This document shows, piece after piece, positions 1 through 5,859 of a stretch of 5,859 nt of DNA. Under the pieces are notes generated by a model. That model was not told the DNA's origin. It searched no databases and saw only the letters and a list, made by a program, of their open reading frames with translations. Position 1 is the stretch's first letter. Each line of letters opens with the position of its first letter. A program made the position numbers and the translations under genes. Source of the DNA: Akkermansiaceae bacterium. GTDB taxonomy: Bacteria; Verrucomicrobiota; Verrucomicrobiia; Verrucomicrobiales; Akkermansiaceae. The stretch is taken from the NCBI GenBank assembly GCA_023300065.1, contig JALZWJ010000221.1, positions 1 through 5,859 on the forward strand. The letters run 5' to 3'.

Positions 1-1359
1 GATGGCGATGAAGGCGCGGATGGTGCGGACGCCGTAGTCATCGCTCGTGGCGAGGCTGAACTTAAAGACGTGATCCTCGACGATGAAGGAATCTCCATCG
101 GGGGAGAGGAAGGCGATGGCGGGCGAGAGATCTCGGCTCACGGTGAGTGCGGAGGTGGGCGCGTCCGCGGGGGCGCGGTCTGCGATGTCGCGGAGTTGGA
201 AACTGAGACTGCCGGAGTGGGCAGCAGGGAGGGTGGCGATGGCCTCGTTCGCGGGGCCATCGGTGACGGGCGTGAGAGGGACGATGACTTCTTTTTTCTC
301 TGCGCTGGGGAGGGTGGCGATGAGGGTGCCGGGGCCGAGTGGGCGGTTCGAGCGGAGCTTGAAGGTGATGGTGGAGCCCTCCAAAGCTTGGAGGCCGGCG
401 AAGCGAAAGTCTTGCTTCCGTGGTGGGAGGCCGGTGTAGGCGGGCGGGGTGATTTCTAAGTCCGCGCCGGTGAGCTGTGGGATGAGCTCGACTGCGATCT
501 CTCGGCGGGGGCTGAGGCTACGGCTATTTTTACTGCGGGCAAAGACGGTGAGAGGCTCGCGGATGTCATCGAGCGAGACCGCGAAGGTTTCTTGATCGAG
601 AGCAGACATCGGGAGTTCCCGGGGTGTGCGACTGCCATCGCTGGGAGCGACTTCGAGGATGAGGTCCTTAAGCGCATGCCCGGTGACTTTGACCTCCACC
701 GTGGCGGATTCTCCGTAGATGACTTCGGTGCCATCGGCGAGGGGCTTGGTGACTTCTAACCACGAAAAGCTGAGAGGCGGGTGGTCTCCGTAGGGATCAA
801 AAAGGCGGGCAAGCTGTCGGTAGGCTGGCTTGCCGAGGAGCAGGATGAGGAGGGCGAAGATGGTGAGAGAAATTGTGGCGATTTTAATCTCATGGCCGAG
901 CTTCGGCGAGCGGGCGAGAGGAGGGAGGCTTTGAGGAGAGACTTGTTTTCCGGATTCCTCGACGGCGTGCTGGGCGAGTTGGCGGGTGAGGGGGGCGGCC
1001 TCGGAATCATTGGCCTGTGCGTGAAGTTGGAGGACGTTGGTGAGTTTGCTGCCGAGGGAGGCATCGCGTTTTTCAAGATCGCGTGCGGTGGTGTCGAGCG
1101 ATGGTCTGCGGCGGACCATTGTGAAAACGGTGAGGGCGAGAAGGGCGAGGCCCGCCCCGAGGAAGAGGACGAGAAGGATGATGCGGGGGAGCGGACTGAG
1201 GTGGAGAAGGACATCGAGGAGAGCCATCACGATGACGGCGATGAGGATGAACTTTACGGCACGGAAAAGACGAATGTAGGCGCGCTGCGAGGCAAAGACC
1301 TTTCCGGCGGTGCGGAGGGAGTCGATGATGTTGGTGCGATTTTGTGCAGGATCGTGCAT
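1..1359 (-). CDS. DUF4175-like membrane protein, N-terminal 453 residues (3' end outside window)
   Basis: An uninterrupted frame runs from the ATG at 1359-1357 to the left edge, giving 453 residues and no stop. It begins MHDPAQNRTNIIDSLRTAGK. Predicted membrane helices lie at about 34-53, 57-81 and 158-176. Between the second and third is a charged, probably cytoplasmic helical segment (ARDLEKRDASLGSKLTNVLQ, 92-111). After helix 3 comes a long beta-rich, probably periplasmic region with ITPPAYTGLPP (303-313) and SDDYGVR (439-445). The helix layout, the 'lE...p.lg..L.n.l.L' stretch, the TPPAYTG motif and the DDYG motif are familiar from DUF4175 proteins, which close many MoxR/DUF58/vWA clusters and usually exceed 800 residues, so roughly half may be missing. 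Function is not established. I find no cysteine in the visible part. The chosen ATG is the first in frame after the upstream stop; the ribosome binding site is weak. The reading frame is very secure, the family name less so. Confidence 0.87.
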   Translation of the reverse strand, partial: MHDPAQNRTNIIDSLRTAGKVFASQRAYIRLFRAVKFILIAVIVMALLDVLLHLSPLPRIILLVLFLGAGLALLALTVFTMVRRRPSLDTTARDLEKRDASLGSKLTNVLQLHAQANDSEAAPLTRQLAQHAVEESGKQVSPQSLPPLARSPKLGHEIKIATISLTIFALLILLLGKPAYRQLARLFDPYGDHPPLSFSWLEVTKPLADGTEVIYGESATVEVKVTGHALKDLILEVAPSDGSRTPRELPMSALDQETFAVSLDDIREPLTVFARSKNSRSLSPRREIAVELIPQLTGADLEITPPAYTGLPPRKQDFRFAGLQALEGSTITFKLRSNRPLGPGTLIATLPSAEKKEVIVPLTPVTDGPANEAIATLPAAHSGSLSFQLRDIADRAPADAPTSALTVSRDLSPAIAFLSPDGDSFIVEDHVFKFSLATSDDYGVRTIRAFIAI

Positions 1360-1380
1360 GGCGTTTATTTGATTCCGATT
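1360..1380 (-). other. 21-base gap between the vWA gene and the DUF4175-like gene
   Basis: This is the only non-overlapping junction in the window. It follows the TAA stop at 1383-1381 and is A-rich on the coding strand (ATCAAATAAACGCC before the ATG). Only a weak GGA at 1376-1374 is present, 14 bases from the start, which is too far for a good Shine-Dalgarno site. I see no hairpin or terminator, so transcription should continue. The gap frame stays open from the upstream stop to the ATG, with no earlier start codon. Confidence 0.7.
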
Positions 1381-3531
1381 TTAAGTCAGTCCCCAGCGTC
1401 TGCGCAGGAACCACTCGGTGGCAAGGAGGAAAGTGATGGCGAGGAGGATCCAGGTGCGATCCCAAAGCGGGTTGAGGCGGGTGCGCTCCTTCATGGGGCT
1501 GGACTCGCGGAGGAGATTGCTGAAGAGGTCCTTTAACTCGGTGGGCTTCACGAGACGGCCGCCGGATGCGGTGGTGAGTTGTTTCAGGTAGGCGATATCG
1601 GCGGCGGTTTCGGTGCGCTCGATTTCTTCGATAAAGGACATGAAGCGAGCGGTGGCCTTCTTCCCATTCGGGAGGGTGGTCTCGGCGAGGTGGCGGCCAT
1701 CGGCGCGGGGGGTGAAGGTGGCGGTGTAGGCGGAGCCATCGTCATTCGGGGCGAGGGCTAGGACGGCGGCTTGCTCCTGATGATGTTTGATCGTCACGGT
1801 GGGGGGAGTTTGGGGAGGGTCGAGGCCATTGAGAGCGAGGGTGAAGGTGATGCTTTCACCGGTGGCGAGGTTCGCGGTGTTTGACTGGAAGGTGTAGTCA
1901 GACCCGGGGGTGATGCCGCCATTGGAGAGCATCCAGAGGACGAGCTGATCCCAGAAGAGGTCGTAGAGGTTGTTGTCGAACTCGGTGTCTTTATTAAAGA
2001 CCCACTTCCAGAGATCACCGAGGCCGAGGGAAAGGGTTTGGCCCCGGCCGAAGCGGCGGTAGACGACTCCGGAGTCCTGGGAGGTGGTGTTGACGTAGGA
2101 CTCGGCGAGGGTCTTGGGATCCGTCGCGGGTTGATAGGAGATGACCTGGGGGAGGTTGGTGGAGGCGGAGCGTTGGTGGAGTAATTTAAAAGGGGCTAAG
2201 GTGCGCGCGGCGGTGGAGATTTCAAGGTGCGTGCGAGTGGATTGCTGGGACCAGGTGATGGGCTCTAGCCCCATTTCGGGAAGGTTTTCCCAAGCCTGAC
2301 CGCGTGCGAAGATGACGATGCCGCCATGTTGGTCCGCCCATTCTTCGAGCGCTTTGACGCCGTTTTGGCCGATCACGGTGGCGGTCTTTTTCCCAAGGAT
2401 GACGACGCGGTAAGGGAGGAAGTCATCGACCGTTTGGGGGGCTTTAAGTTCGAGGTGGGCGCGCTTAGGATTCGAGCGGACGGCGCGGATCCGCTCGGGG
2501 GTGAAGCGGGTGAGGGCATCGACATCTAGCTTATCATTCCGGGCGAGGGAGCGGCGGAGGAAGGTGGTGTCCCAATACGGGGAGCCCTCGATCATGAGGA
2601 TGCGGACTTTTTCATTGAGCACGTTGAGGTAGTTGACGGCGGTGTTGTTAGTGGTCTGGGCCTCGTTGCTGACGGGTTGGACTTTAAAAGTGTATTCGTA
2701 TTGGCCGGGCTCCTCTTCTGAGACGATGAACTCGATGTCGTGGAATGATTCGTCCCCGGTTTGGAGGCGTTTGCTTTCGAGGAGTTCCCCTTCGCGGAAG
2801 AGGTCTACGATGAGTGTTTCACGCGGGCAGCCGATGGTGCGGATGTTGGCGGCGAGGCGGGTCATTTGCTTACGGAAAGTGTAGGGATGGTAGCCTGCGA
2901 TGCGGATGGAGGAATCCCGCGCGGAGCCGGCGGCCCCGATGGGGAGGCCGAAGATCACGCAGTCCCGGTCACGGGCGAGGCGGGCGGTCTGGCCGGGTGG
3001 GATGGCCTCGAGGTCATGCCCATCAGAGAGGAGGAGGAGGGCGGAGGGTGGTGGGCCTTGATGGTTCCGGAAGAGCTGGCGCAGTGAGGTGTGGAGGTAG
3101 GTCTGGTCGCCATCTGGAACGGCAGAGGCGAGGTCAGCGGGGGTGATAGGGTGGGGCTCTGAGTCGATGAGGTGGAGGCGGATGAGGGCCTCAGTTTCCG
3201 GTGAGAGGAAGCCGGCTTCTTTGATCAATTGGCGGGCGTGCTCGAAGCGGGTGATGCCTTCAATATCGTCTTCCGCCATGCTTGCAGATTTATCAATCGC
3301 GATGATGAAGGAGCGCTCGACGGAGGGTGGAGTGATGTTTTCTTCTTCTGAAAAACGGAGGAGGAGAGAGACGATGGCGAGGACGCCAAGAAGGCGCAGA
3401 AGGGTGAGCGAGACATTGCAAAAACGGCTGAGTTGTCTCCCTGAGCGGAGGTGCGCGGTGAGGGTGAGGATCGCTAAGGAAACGGCGAGGACGATGATCC
3501 AAGAGATGGGGATGATGGGATCAATGGTCAT
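1381..3531 (-). CDS. vWA-domain membrane protein with amidotransferase-like region (716 aa)
   Basis: Two N-terminal helices (about residues 8-26 and 42-59) flank a basic loop (HLRSGRQLSR, 27-36). A vWA domain at about 74-200 has what looks like a full MIDAS set: D80-K-S82-A-S84, T144 in TYLHTSL and D170 in LLLLSDGHD. A beta-rich segment (about 205-305) is followed by an amidotransferase-like region opening with VRILMIEGSPYWDTTFLRRS (309-328) and containing VVILGKK (376-382), HGGIVIFARG (402-411) and GLGDLWKWVF (503-512), all familiar from this family. Another beta segment (about 545-632) precedes a C-terminal helix (about 693-709) and an RRRWGLT end. The topology suggests periplasmic domains. 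The three cysteines (38, 191, 235) all lie outside the amidotransferase-like region, so catalysis of that type is unlikely. The start at 3531 overlaps the previous stop by ATGA and has a strong ribosome binding site. It resembles its upstream neighbour in architecture and probably works in the same envelope complex. Confidence 0.93.
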   Translation of the reverse strand: MTIDPIIPISWIIVLAVSLAILTLTAHLRSGRQLSRFCNVSLTLLRLLGVLAIVSLLLRFSEEENITPPSVERSFIIAIDKSASMAEDDIEGITRFEHARQLIKEAGFLSPETEALIRLHLIDSEPHPITPADLASAVPDGDQTYLHTSLRQLFRNHQGPPPSALLLLSDGHDLEAIPPGQTARLARDRDCVIFGLPIGAAGSARDSSIRIAGYHPYTFRKQMTRLAANIRTIGCPRETLIVDLFREGELLESKRLQTGDESFHDIEFIVSEEEPGQYEYTFKVQPVSNEAQTTNNTAVNYLNVLNEKVRILMIEGSPYWDTTFLRRSLARNDKLDVDALTRFTPERIRAVRSNPKRAHLELKAPQTVDDFLPYRVVILGKKTATVIGQNGVKALEEWADQHGGIVIFARGQAWENLPEMGLEPITWSQQSTRTHLEISTAARTLAPFKLLHQRSASTNLPQVISYQPATDPKTLAESYVNTTSQDSGVVYRRFGRGQTLSLGLGDLWKWVFNKDTEFDNNLYDLFWDQLVLWMLSNGGITPGSDYTFQSNTANLATGESITFTLALNGLDPPQTPPTVTIKHHQEQAAVLALAPNDDGSAYTATFTPRADGRHLAETTLPNGKKATARFMSFIEEIERTETAADIAYLKQLTTASGGRLVKPTELKDLFSNLLRESSPMKERTRLNPLWDRTWILLAITFLLATEWFLRRRWGLT
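3528..3531 (-). other. ATGA start/stop overlap between the two vWA genes
   Basis: The ATG of the 716-aa gene (3531-3529) shares bases with the TGA stop of the 702-aa gene (3530-3528). This is a classic arrangement for translational coupling and indicates one transcript and probably matched amounts of the two proteins. A strong Shine-Dalgarno sequence sits just upstream. Confidence 0.9.
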
Positions 3532-5636
3532 ACTTTGGCCTCCTTCTTTTTGGTCTGTTTTTTAGGTTTTTTAAGGAAGAGGTGTAGGAGTGATTCGAGC
3601 GCGAGAAGGGCGAGGGCGGTGAGGATGAACCAGTGGAAGGCGGGGAGGCCTTGCGACCATTCGCCAAGTCCTATGCTTCCGCCGAGGACGGCGGTGCGGC
3701 TGGCATCTGGTGAGCGGGTGGGGAGGATGGCGGGGTCGAGCGAGCGGAGATCGGACTCTTGGTTGGTGGGGTTGACGGTGAAGGTTTGGAGAGGGCGGCC
3801 ATCGCTCGCGGGGAGGATGTAGGGACCGGGCGATGGGACGGTGAAGTTAAAGAAGACGCGCTCACCACGGATATCAGATTCGGTTTGGATTTCTTTTTTT
3901 GCGGGGCCGATGAGGTTGCGGCCCATCGACTCGGAGGTCCATGCTTCTCCGAAGATGCGGTCACCGACGAGGTATTCATTTTCGTTTCCTGGAGTGGGGG
4001 AGAGTTTGCCGAGGATATCGTGAATCCAGCCGGGGAAGAGGCTTTGGCGGGCGACGTTTGAGGAGAGCTCACCGACTGAAAAATTGGCAATGAGGAGGGT
4101 GCCAAGCCCGACTTGGGTCTCGGTGAGGGCGGGGGTGCCATCGGCGTAGCTGAGTAGGATGCGGCCTTTTCCGGTCGAGGATGCGTGGTAGAGATCGTAG
4201 AATTCTAGGAAGCCGAGGTTGCGGCGGCCTTCGTCTTTGAAGAGGCGGAGGAAGGGGGAGCGGAAGTCGCCGTGGGCGATTTTCATGGCTCCTCCCGCGA
4301 GGTTTTCTGAGTGGAGTCTGGTGGTGGGTTGGAGGGGGAGCTGGGCACCGATGGCCTCTGATATGTGAGCGAGGTTCTGGATGTCATTTTTGCCATCGAG
4401 GAAGATAAGTCCGCCGCCGCCGGAGCGGAGGAAGGTGGCGAGGCCACCAGCTTGGACGCGGGTGAGTGGTGGGGACTTGGAGGCGATGAACTTGGAGGAG
4501 CCGGAGAGGGAGGACGGGGTGAAGCTCTCCTCCGTGAGTTCGCGGACGCGGTAGATGCCGGACTTTTCTTCGCCGAAGGGATTGACGGCGGCTTTGAGAA
4601 AGCGGGTGGAGTTTTCTGTTCCTTGGCCGTCGCTGAGGATGATGACTTGTTCTGTTTCGCGGACTGCGATGGGGAGCCAGAAGTCGTTATCAAGCGGGAG
4701 GTCATCGAGCGAAAGGCGGACGTTGGCAGCGTGAGTGCCGGAGCGGAGGCCGGGGATTTTAATCCGGATTTCTCCTTCGCCCCAAGGTGGGAGGGAAACG
4801 ACTTGGTCGGCGAGGAGGGTATCGGCGACGATGACCTCGATCTTTCCGCTATAAGTGTCGCGGGAGTAGTTGCCGACTTTGGCGGTGATTTCAAAGTTCT
4901 GCCCGTGCGTGGGAGAGGGGCCGGTGAGGGTGGCGGAGATGATGGCTTGGTTGCGGCGGGCCTCATCATCAGTGGCGGGGACGAAGAGGAGGTTGGCGTT
5001 TTTTGGGAGGCCAGTGAATTGGACGGAAGCCCAGTTCTTTCGCTGGAAGTCGGAGAGGTAGATGAAGTCCACGGGGCCATCTGCCTTGGCTGCGAGTTGG
5101 CTAGCCATGAGGTTGGCGGCTTTAAAGTTGGCGGGCATCGCTTGAGGGCTGGCCTCGGAGATGAAGCTCTCGGCGGCGGCGATATTGTGGCTGAATTGGC
5201 TAAAGCCAGCCTCTGGGGTGCGCCCTACGAGGATGGGGATCATGCGGTCGAGCGGGTCAAGCGAGCGGAGGATTTTTGAGGCCTCAAGTTGGGCCCGTTT
5301 CCAGGTGGAGGTATTGCCATCTTTGTGAGCCATGCTCAGGGATTGGTCGATGAGGAGGATGACGTGGCGGCGGCCAGCTTTGTCTTGATCCTTCAGGCCG
5401 GTGACTGGTTTGAAGAAGGCGAGGACGAGGGCGATGAGGGCGAGGGAGCGGAGGAGTAGGAAGAAGAAGTGCCGCCATTGGAACAGGCGCGAGCGGCCAG
5501 CGACGGACTTTTTTAAGTCATCGAGCGATGAAAAAAAGAAGCGCTTGGGGGTGCGGCGGCTGAGCCAGTGGATGAGGAAGGGAATGGCGGCGAGGGCGAG
5601 GAATCCCCAGAGCGCTTGGGCGGCTGTGAAGGTCAT
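3528..5636 (-). CDS. BatA-type membrane protein with vWA domain and amidotransferase-like region (702 aa)
   Basis: An N-terminal BatA-type double membrane domain has helices at about residues 6-24 and 56-76, joined by a basic loop (RRTPKR at 27-32). A vWA domain follows at about 90-220, with the MIDAS motif D97-Q-S99-L-S101 and a second acidic site in YLSDFQ (D196). Next come a beta-rich Ig-like segment (about 228-325), a Rossmann-like region resembling class I glutamine amidotransferases (about 328-545, with a Gly-rich GGGGLIFLDGK stretch at 406-416), a C-terminal helix (about 669-687) and a Lys-rich tail. Charge distribution puts the soluble domains in the periplasm and the loop and tail in the cytoplasm. 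The usual MIDAS threonine is not evident near residue 170, and I find no cysteine in the protein. Proteins of this type act with DUF58 and MoxR partners; the substrate is unknown. The ATG at 5636 overlaps the upstream stop and gives a proper signal-anchor start. I see no Shine-Dalgarno sequence, so translation is probably coupled. Confidence 0.93.
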   Translation of the reverse strand: MTFTAAQALWGFLALAAIPFLIHWLSRRTPKRFFFSSLDDLKKSVAGRSRLFQWRHFFFLLLRSLALIALVLAFFKPVTGLKDQDKAGRRHVILLIDQSLSMAHKDGNTSTWKRAQLEASKILRSLDPLDRMIPILVGRTPEAGFSQFSHNIAAAESFISEASPQAMPANFKAANLMASQLAAKADGPVDFIYLSDFQRKNWASVQFTGLPKNANLLFVPATDDEARRNQAIISATLTGPSPTHGQNFEITAKVGNYSRDTYSGKIEVIVADTLLADQVVSLPPWGEGEIRIKIPGLRSGTHAANVRLSLDDLPLDNDFWLPIAVRETEQVIILSDGQGTENSTRFLKAAVNPFGEEKSGIYRVRELTEESFTPSSLSGSSKFIASKSPPLTRVQAGGLATFLRSGGGGLIFLDGKNDIQNLAHISEAIGAQLPLQPTTRLHSENLAGGAMKIAHGDFRSPFLRLFKDEGRRNLGFLEFYDLYHASSTGKGRILLSYADGTPALTETQVGLGTLLIANFSVGELSSNVARQSLFPGWIHDILGKLSPTPGNENEYLVGDRIFGEAWTSESMGRNLIGPAKKEIQTESDIRGERVFFNFTVPSPGPYILPASDGRPLQTFTVNPTNQESDLRSLDPAILPTRSPDASRTAVLGGSIGLGEWSQGLPAFHWFILTALALLALESLLHLFLKKPKKQTKKKEAKV
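3539..3545 (-). promoter_or_regulatory. Strong Shine-Dalgarno site for the 716-aa vWA gene
   Basis: The minus strand reads AAGGAGG here, 7 bases before the ATG at 3531, which is near-ideal spacing. The site lies inside the last codons (Lys-Glu-Ala) of the upstream 702-aa gene, so part of that protein's Lys-rich tail also serves as ribosome binding site for the next gene. Together with the ATGA overlap it fixes the start and suggests strong or independently boosted translation of the downstream protein. Confidence 0.85.
5633..5636 (-). other. ATGA start/stop overlap between DUF58 and BatA-type genes
   Basis: The ATG of the 702-aa gene (5636-5634) overlaps the TGA stop of the DUF58 gene (5635-5633). 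The bases before it (ending in ACTCTGACGC) contain no purine-rich Shine-Dalgarno motif, so initiation here probably depends on ribosomes finishing the DUF58 gene. Confidence 0.88.
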
Positions 5637-5859
5637 GCGTCAGAGTCAGTCCAGTTGCGGAAGCCGAGGTAGGCCTCGATGGCATCGAGGTAAGGGGCTG
5701 CGGTTTCGAGGCGAGCGAAGTCGACGCGCCGTCTCATGGCGCCGGTTTTGAGGGCGGCGGTGCGGGCGCGCACGGTTTGTTCGAAGGTCTCGCGGATTTC
5801 CTCGGGTTCGATTTCTAATTCCTCTTTTGTCTCAAGATCGACGAAGCGGGCGAGGGGGG
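5633..5859 (-). CDS. DUF58-family protein, C-terminal 74 residues (5' end outside window)
   Basis: This is the tail of a gene entering from the right edge; the first complete codon begins 2 bases in, and the TGA stop is at 5635-5633. The visible 74 residues begin PLARFVDLETKEELEIEPEE, followed by a charged helical stretch (EEIRETFEQTVRARTAAL), then VDFARLETAAPYLDAIEAYL and a short end. This fits the known C-terminal end of DUF58 proteins: a strand ending in an 'f.DlETge' type segment, an Arg-rich helix, a 'vdy..l.T..P' strand and a final helix. DUF58 proteins are partners of MoxR AAA+ ATPases and usually have about 290 to 440 residues, so most of the protein, including its diagnostic GD..R.IDW-type core, is not visible. 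Its stop overlaps the next gene's start by ATGA, so the two are probably co-translated. The family call rests on the tail and the context. Confidence 0.8.
   Translation of the reverse strand, partial: PLARFVDLETKEELEIEPEEIRETFEQTVRARTAALKTGAMRRRVDFARLETAAPYLDAIEAYLGFRNWTDSDA

Noticed and set aside
756..1214. A 152-codon Ser/Pro-rich frame on the minus strand
   Set aside because: It is an alternative frame inside the DUF4175-like gene. The real frame continues from 1359 to the window edge with membrane helices and family motifs, so this is a shadow.
781..1536. A 251-codon open frame on the plus strand, very acidic
   Set aside because: It runs antisense across the DUF4175-like gene and the end of the vWA gene, crossing their junction. 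Its Glu/Asp/Gly composition is the mirror of C-rich coding sequence, and no domain is visible.
1801..1819. G-rich plus-strand tract as a possible G-quadruplex
   Set aside because: It has runs of 6, 4 and 3 G but not four separate G-runs with loops. It is simply the complement of Pro codons (DPPQTPPT) in the vWA gene.
3539..3580. Runs of A on the coding strand (two A6 tracts, then AAAAAG) as a possible programmed frameshift or slippage site
   Set aside because: The tracts encode an ordinary Lys-rich cytoplasmic tail. None forms a canonical A AAA AAG heptamer in the zero frame, and the stop and next start already overlap neatly.
4283..5080. A 265-codon Ser/Pro-rich frame on the minus strand
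   Set aside because: It is an out-of-frame reading of the 702-aa gene, whose own frame carries clear membrane, vWA and SDFQ motifs. The Ser/Pro repeats come from shifted C-rich codons.
4365..5279. A 304-codon open frame on the plus strand, Gly/Glu/Asp-rich
   Set aside because: It lies wholly antisense to the 702-aa gene, has low-complexity acidic composition and no recognisable domain. The C-ending codon preference of the true gene removes stop codons from the opposite strand, so it is a shadow.
1..5859. Recurring short GGCGATG / GAGGATG-like words on the plus strand, possible repeats
   Set aside because: They vary in spacing and sequence and follow the reverse complement of common codons (ATC, GCC, CTC). 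No consistent unit or array is present.

Overview
The window is one stretch of a minus-strand operon, read from high to low coordinates. It holds four tightly packed protein genes, and the outer two run off the window. In transcription order they are: the C-terminal end of a DUF58-family protein (5859 to 5633, 5' end outside); a 702-residue BatA-type membrane protein with a von Willebrand factor A (vWA) domain (5636 to 3528); a 716-residue membrane protein with a second vWA domain (3531 to 1381); and the N-terminal 453 residues of a DUF4175-like membrane protein (1359 to 1, 3' end outside). The first two junctions are 4-base ATGA overlaps and the third is a 21-base gap. No stretch over 300 bases lacks a gene. 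I see no RNA gene, mobile element, CRISPR array, promoter or terminator, so the transcript probably starts and ends outside.

The gene order is the one known for MoxR-associated clusters: a MoxR AAA+ ATPase (expected just beyond the right edge, not visible here), then DUF58, BatA-like, vWA and DUF4175 genes. Such clusters are common in Verrucomicrobiota, Planctomycetota and relatives. The high GC content, the style of the BatA N-terminus and the cluster layout suggest a verrucomicrobial host. This is inference from family familiarity, not a database match.

The likely picture is a cell-envelope complex. The positive-inside rule places short loops and tails of both vWA proteins in the cytoplasm and their vWA, beta-rich and amidotransferase-like domains in the periplasm. 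The DUF4175 protein would add a small cytoplasmic helical segment and a large periplasmic beta-rich region. The substrate and cellular role cannot be read from the sequence. The two vWA proteins share the same overall architecture but differ in their metal-site (MIDAS) residues, and neither amidotransferase-like region contains a cysteine.

Base use is strongly asymmetric. The plus strand is G-rich and the coding (minus) strand is C-rich, with a preference for C-ending codons. This keeps antisense frames open and produces many long spurious ORFs.
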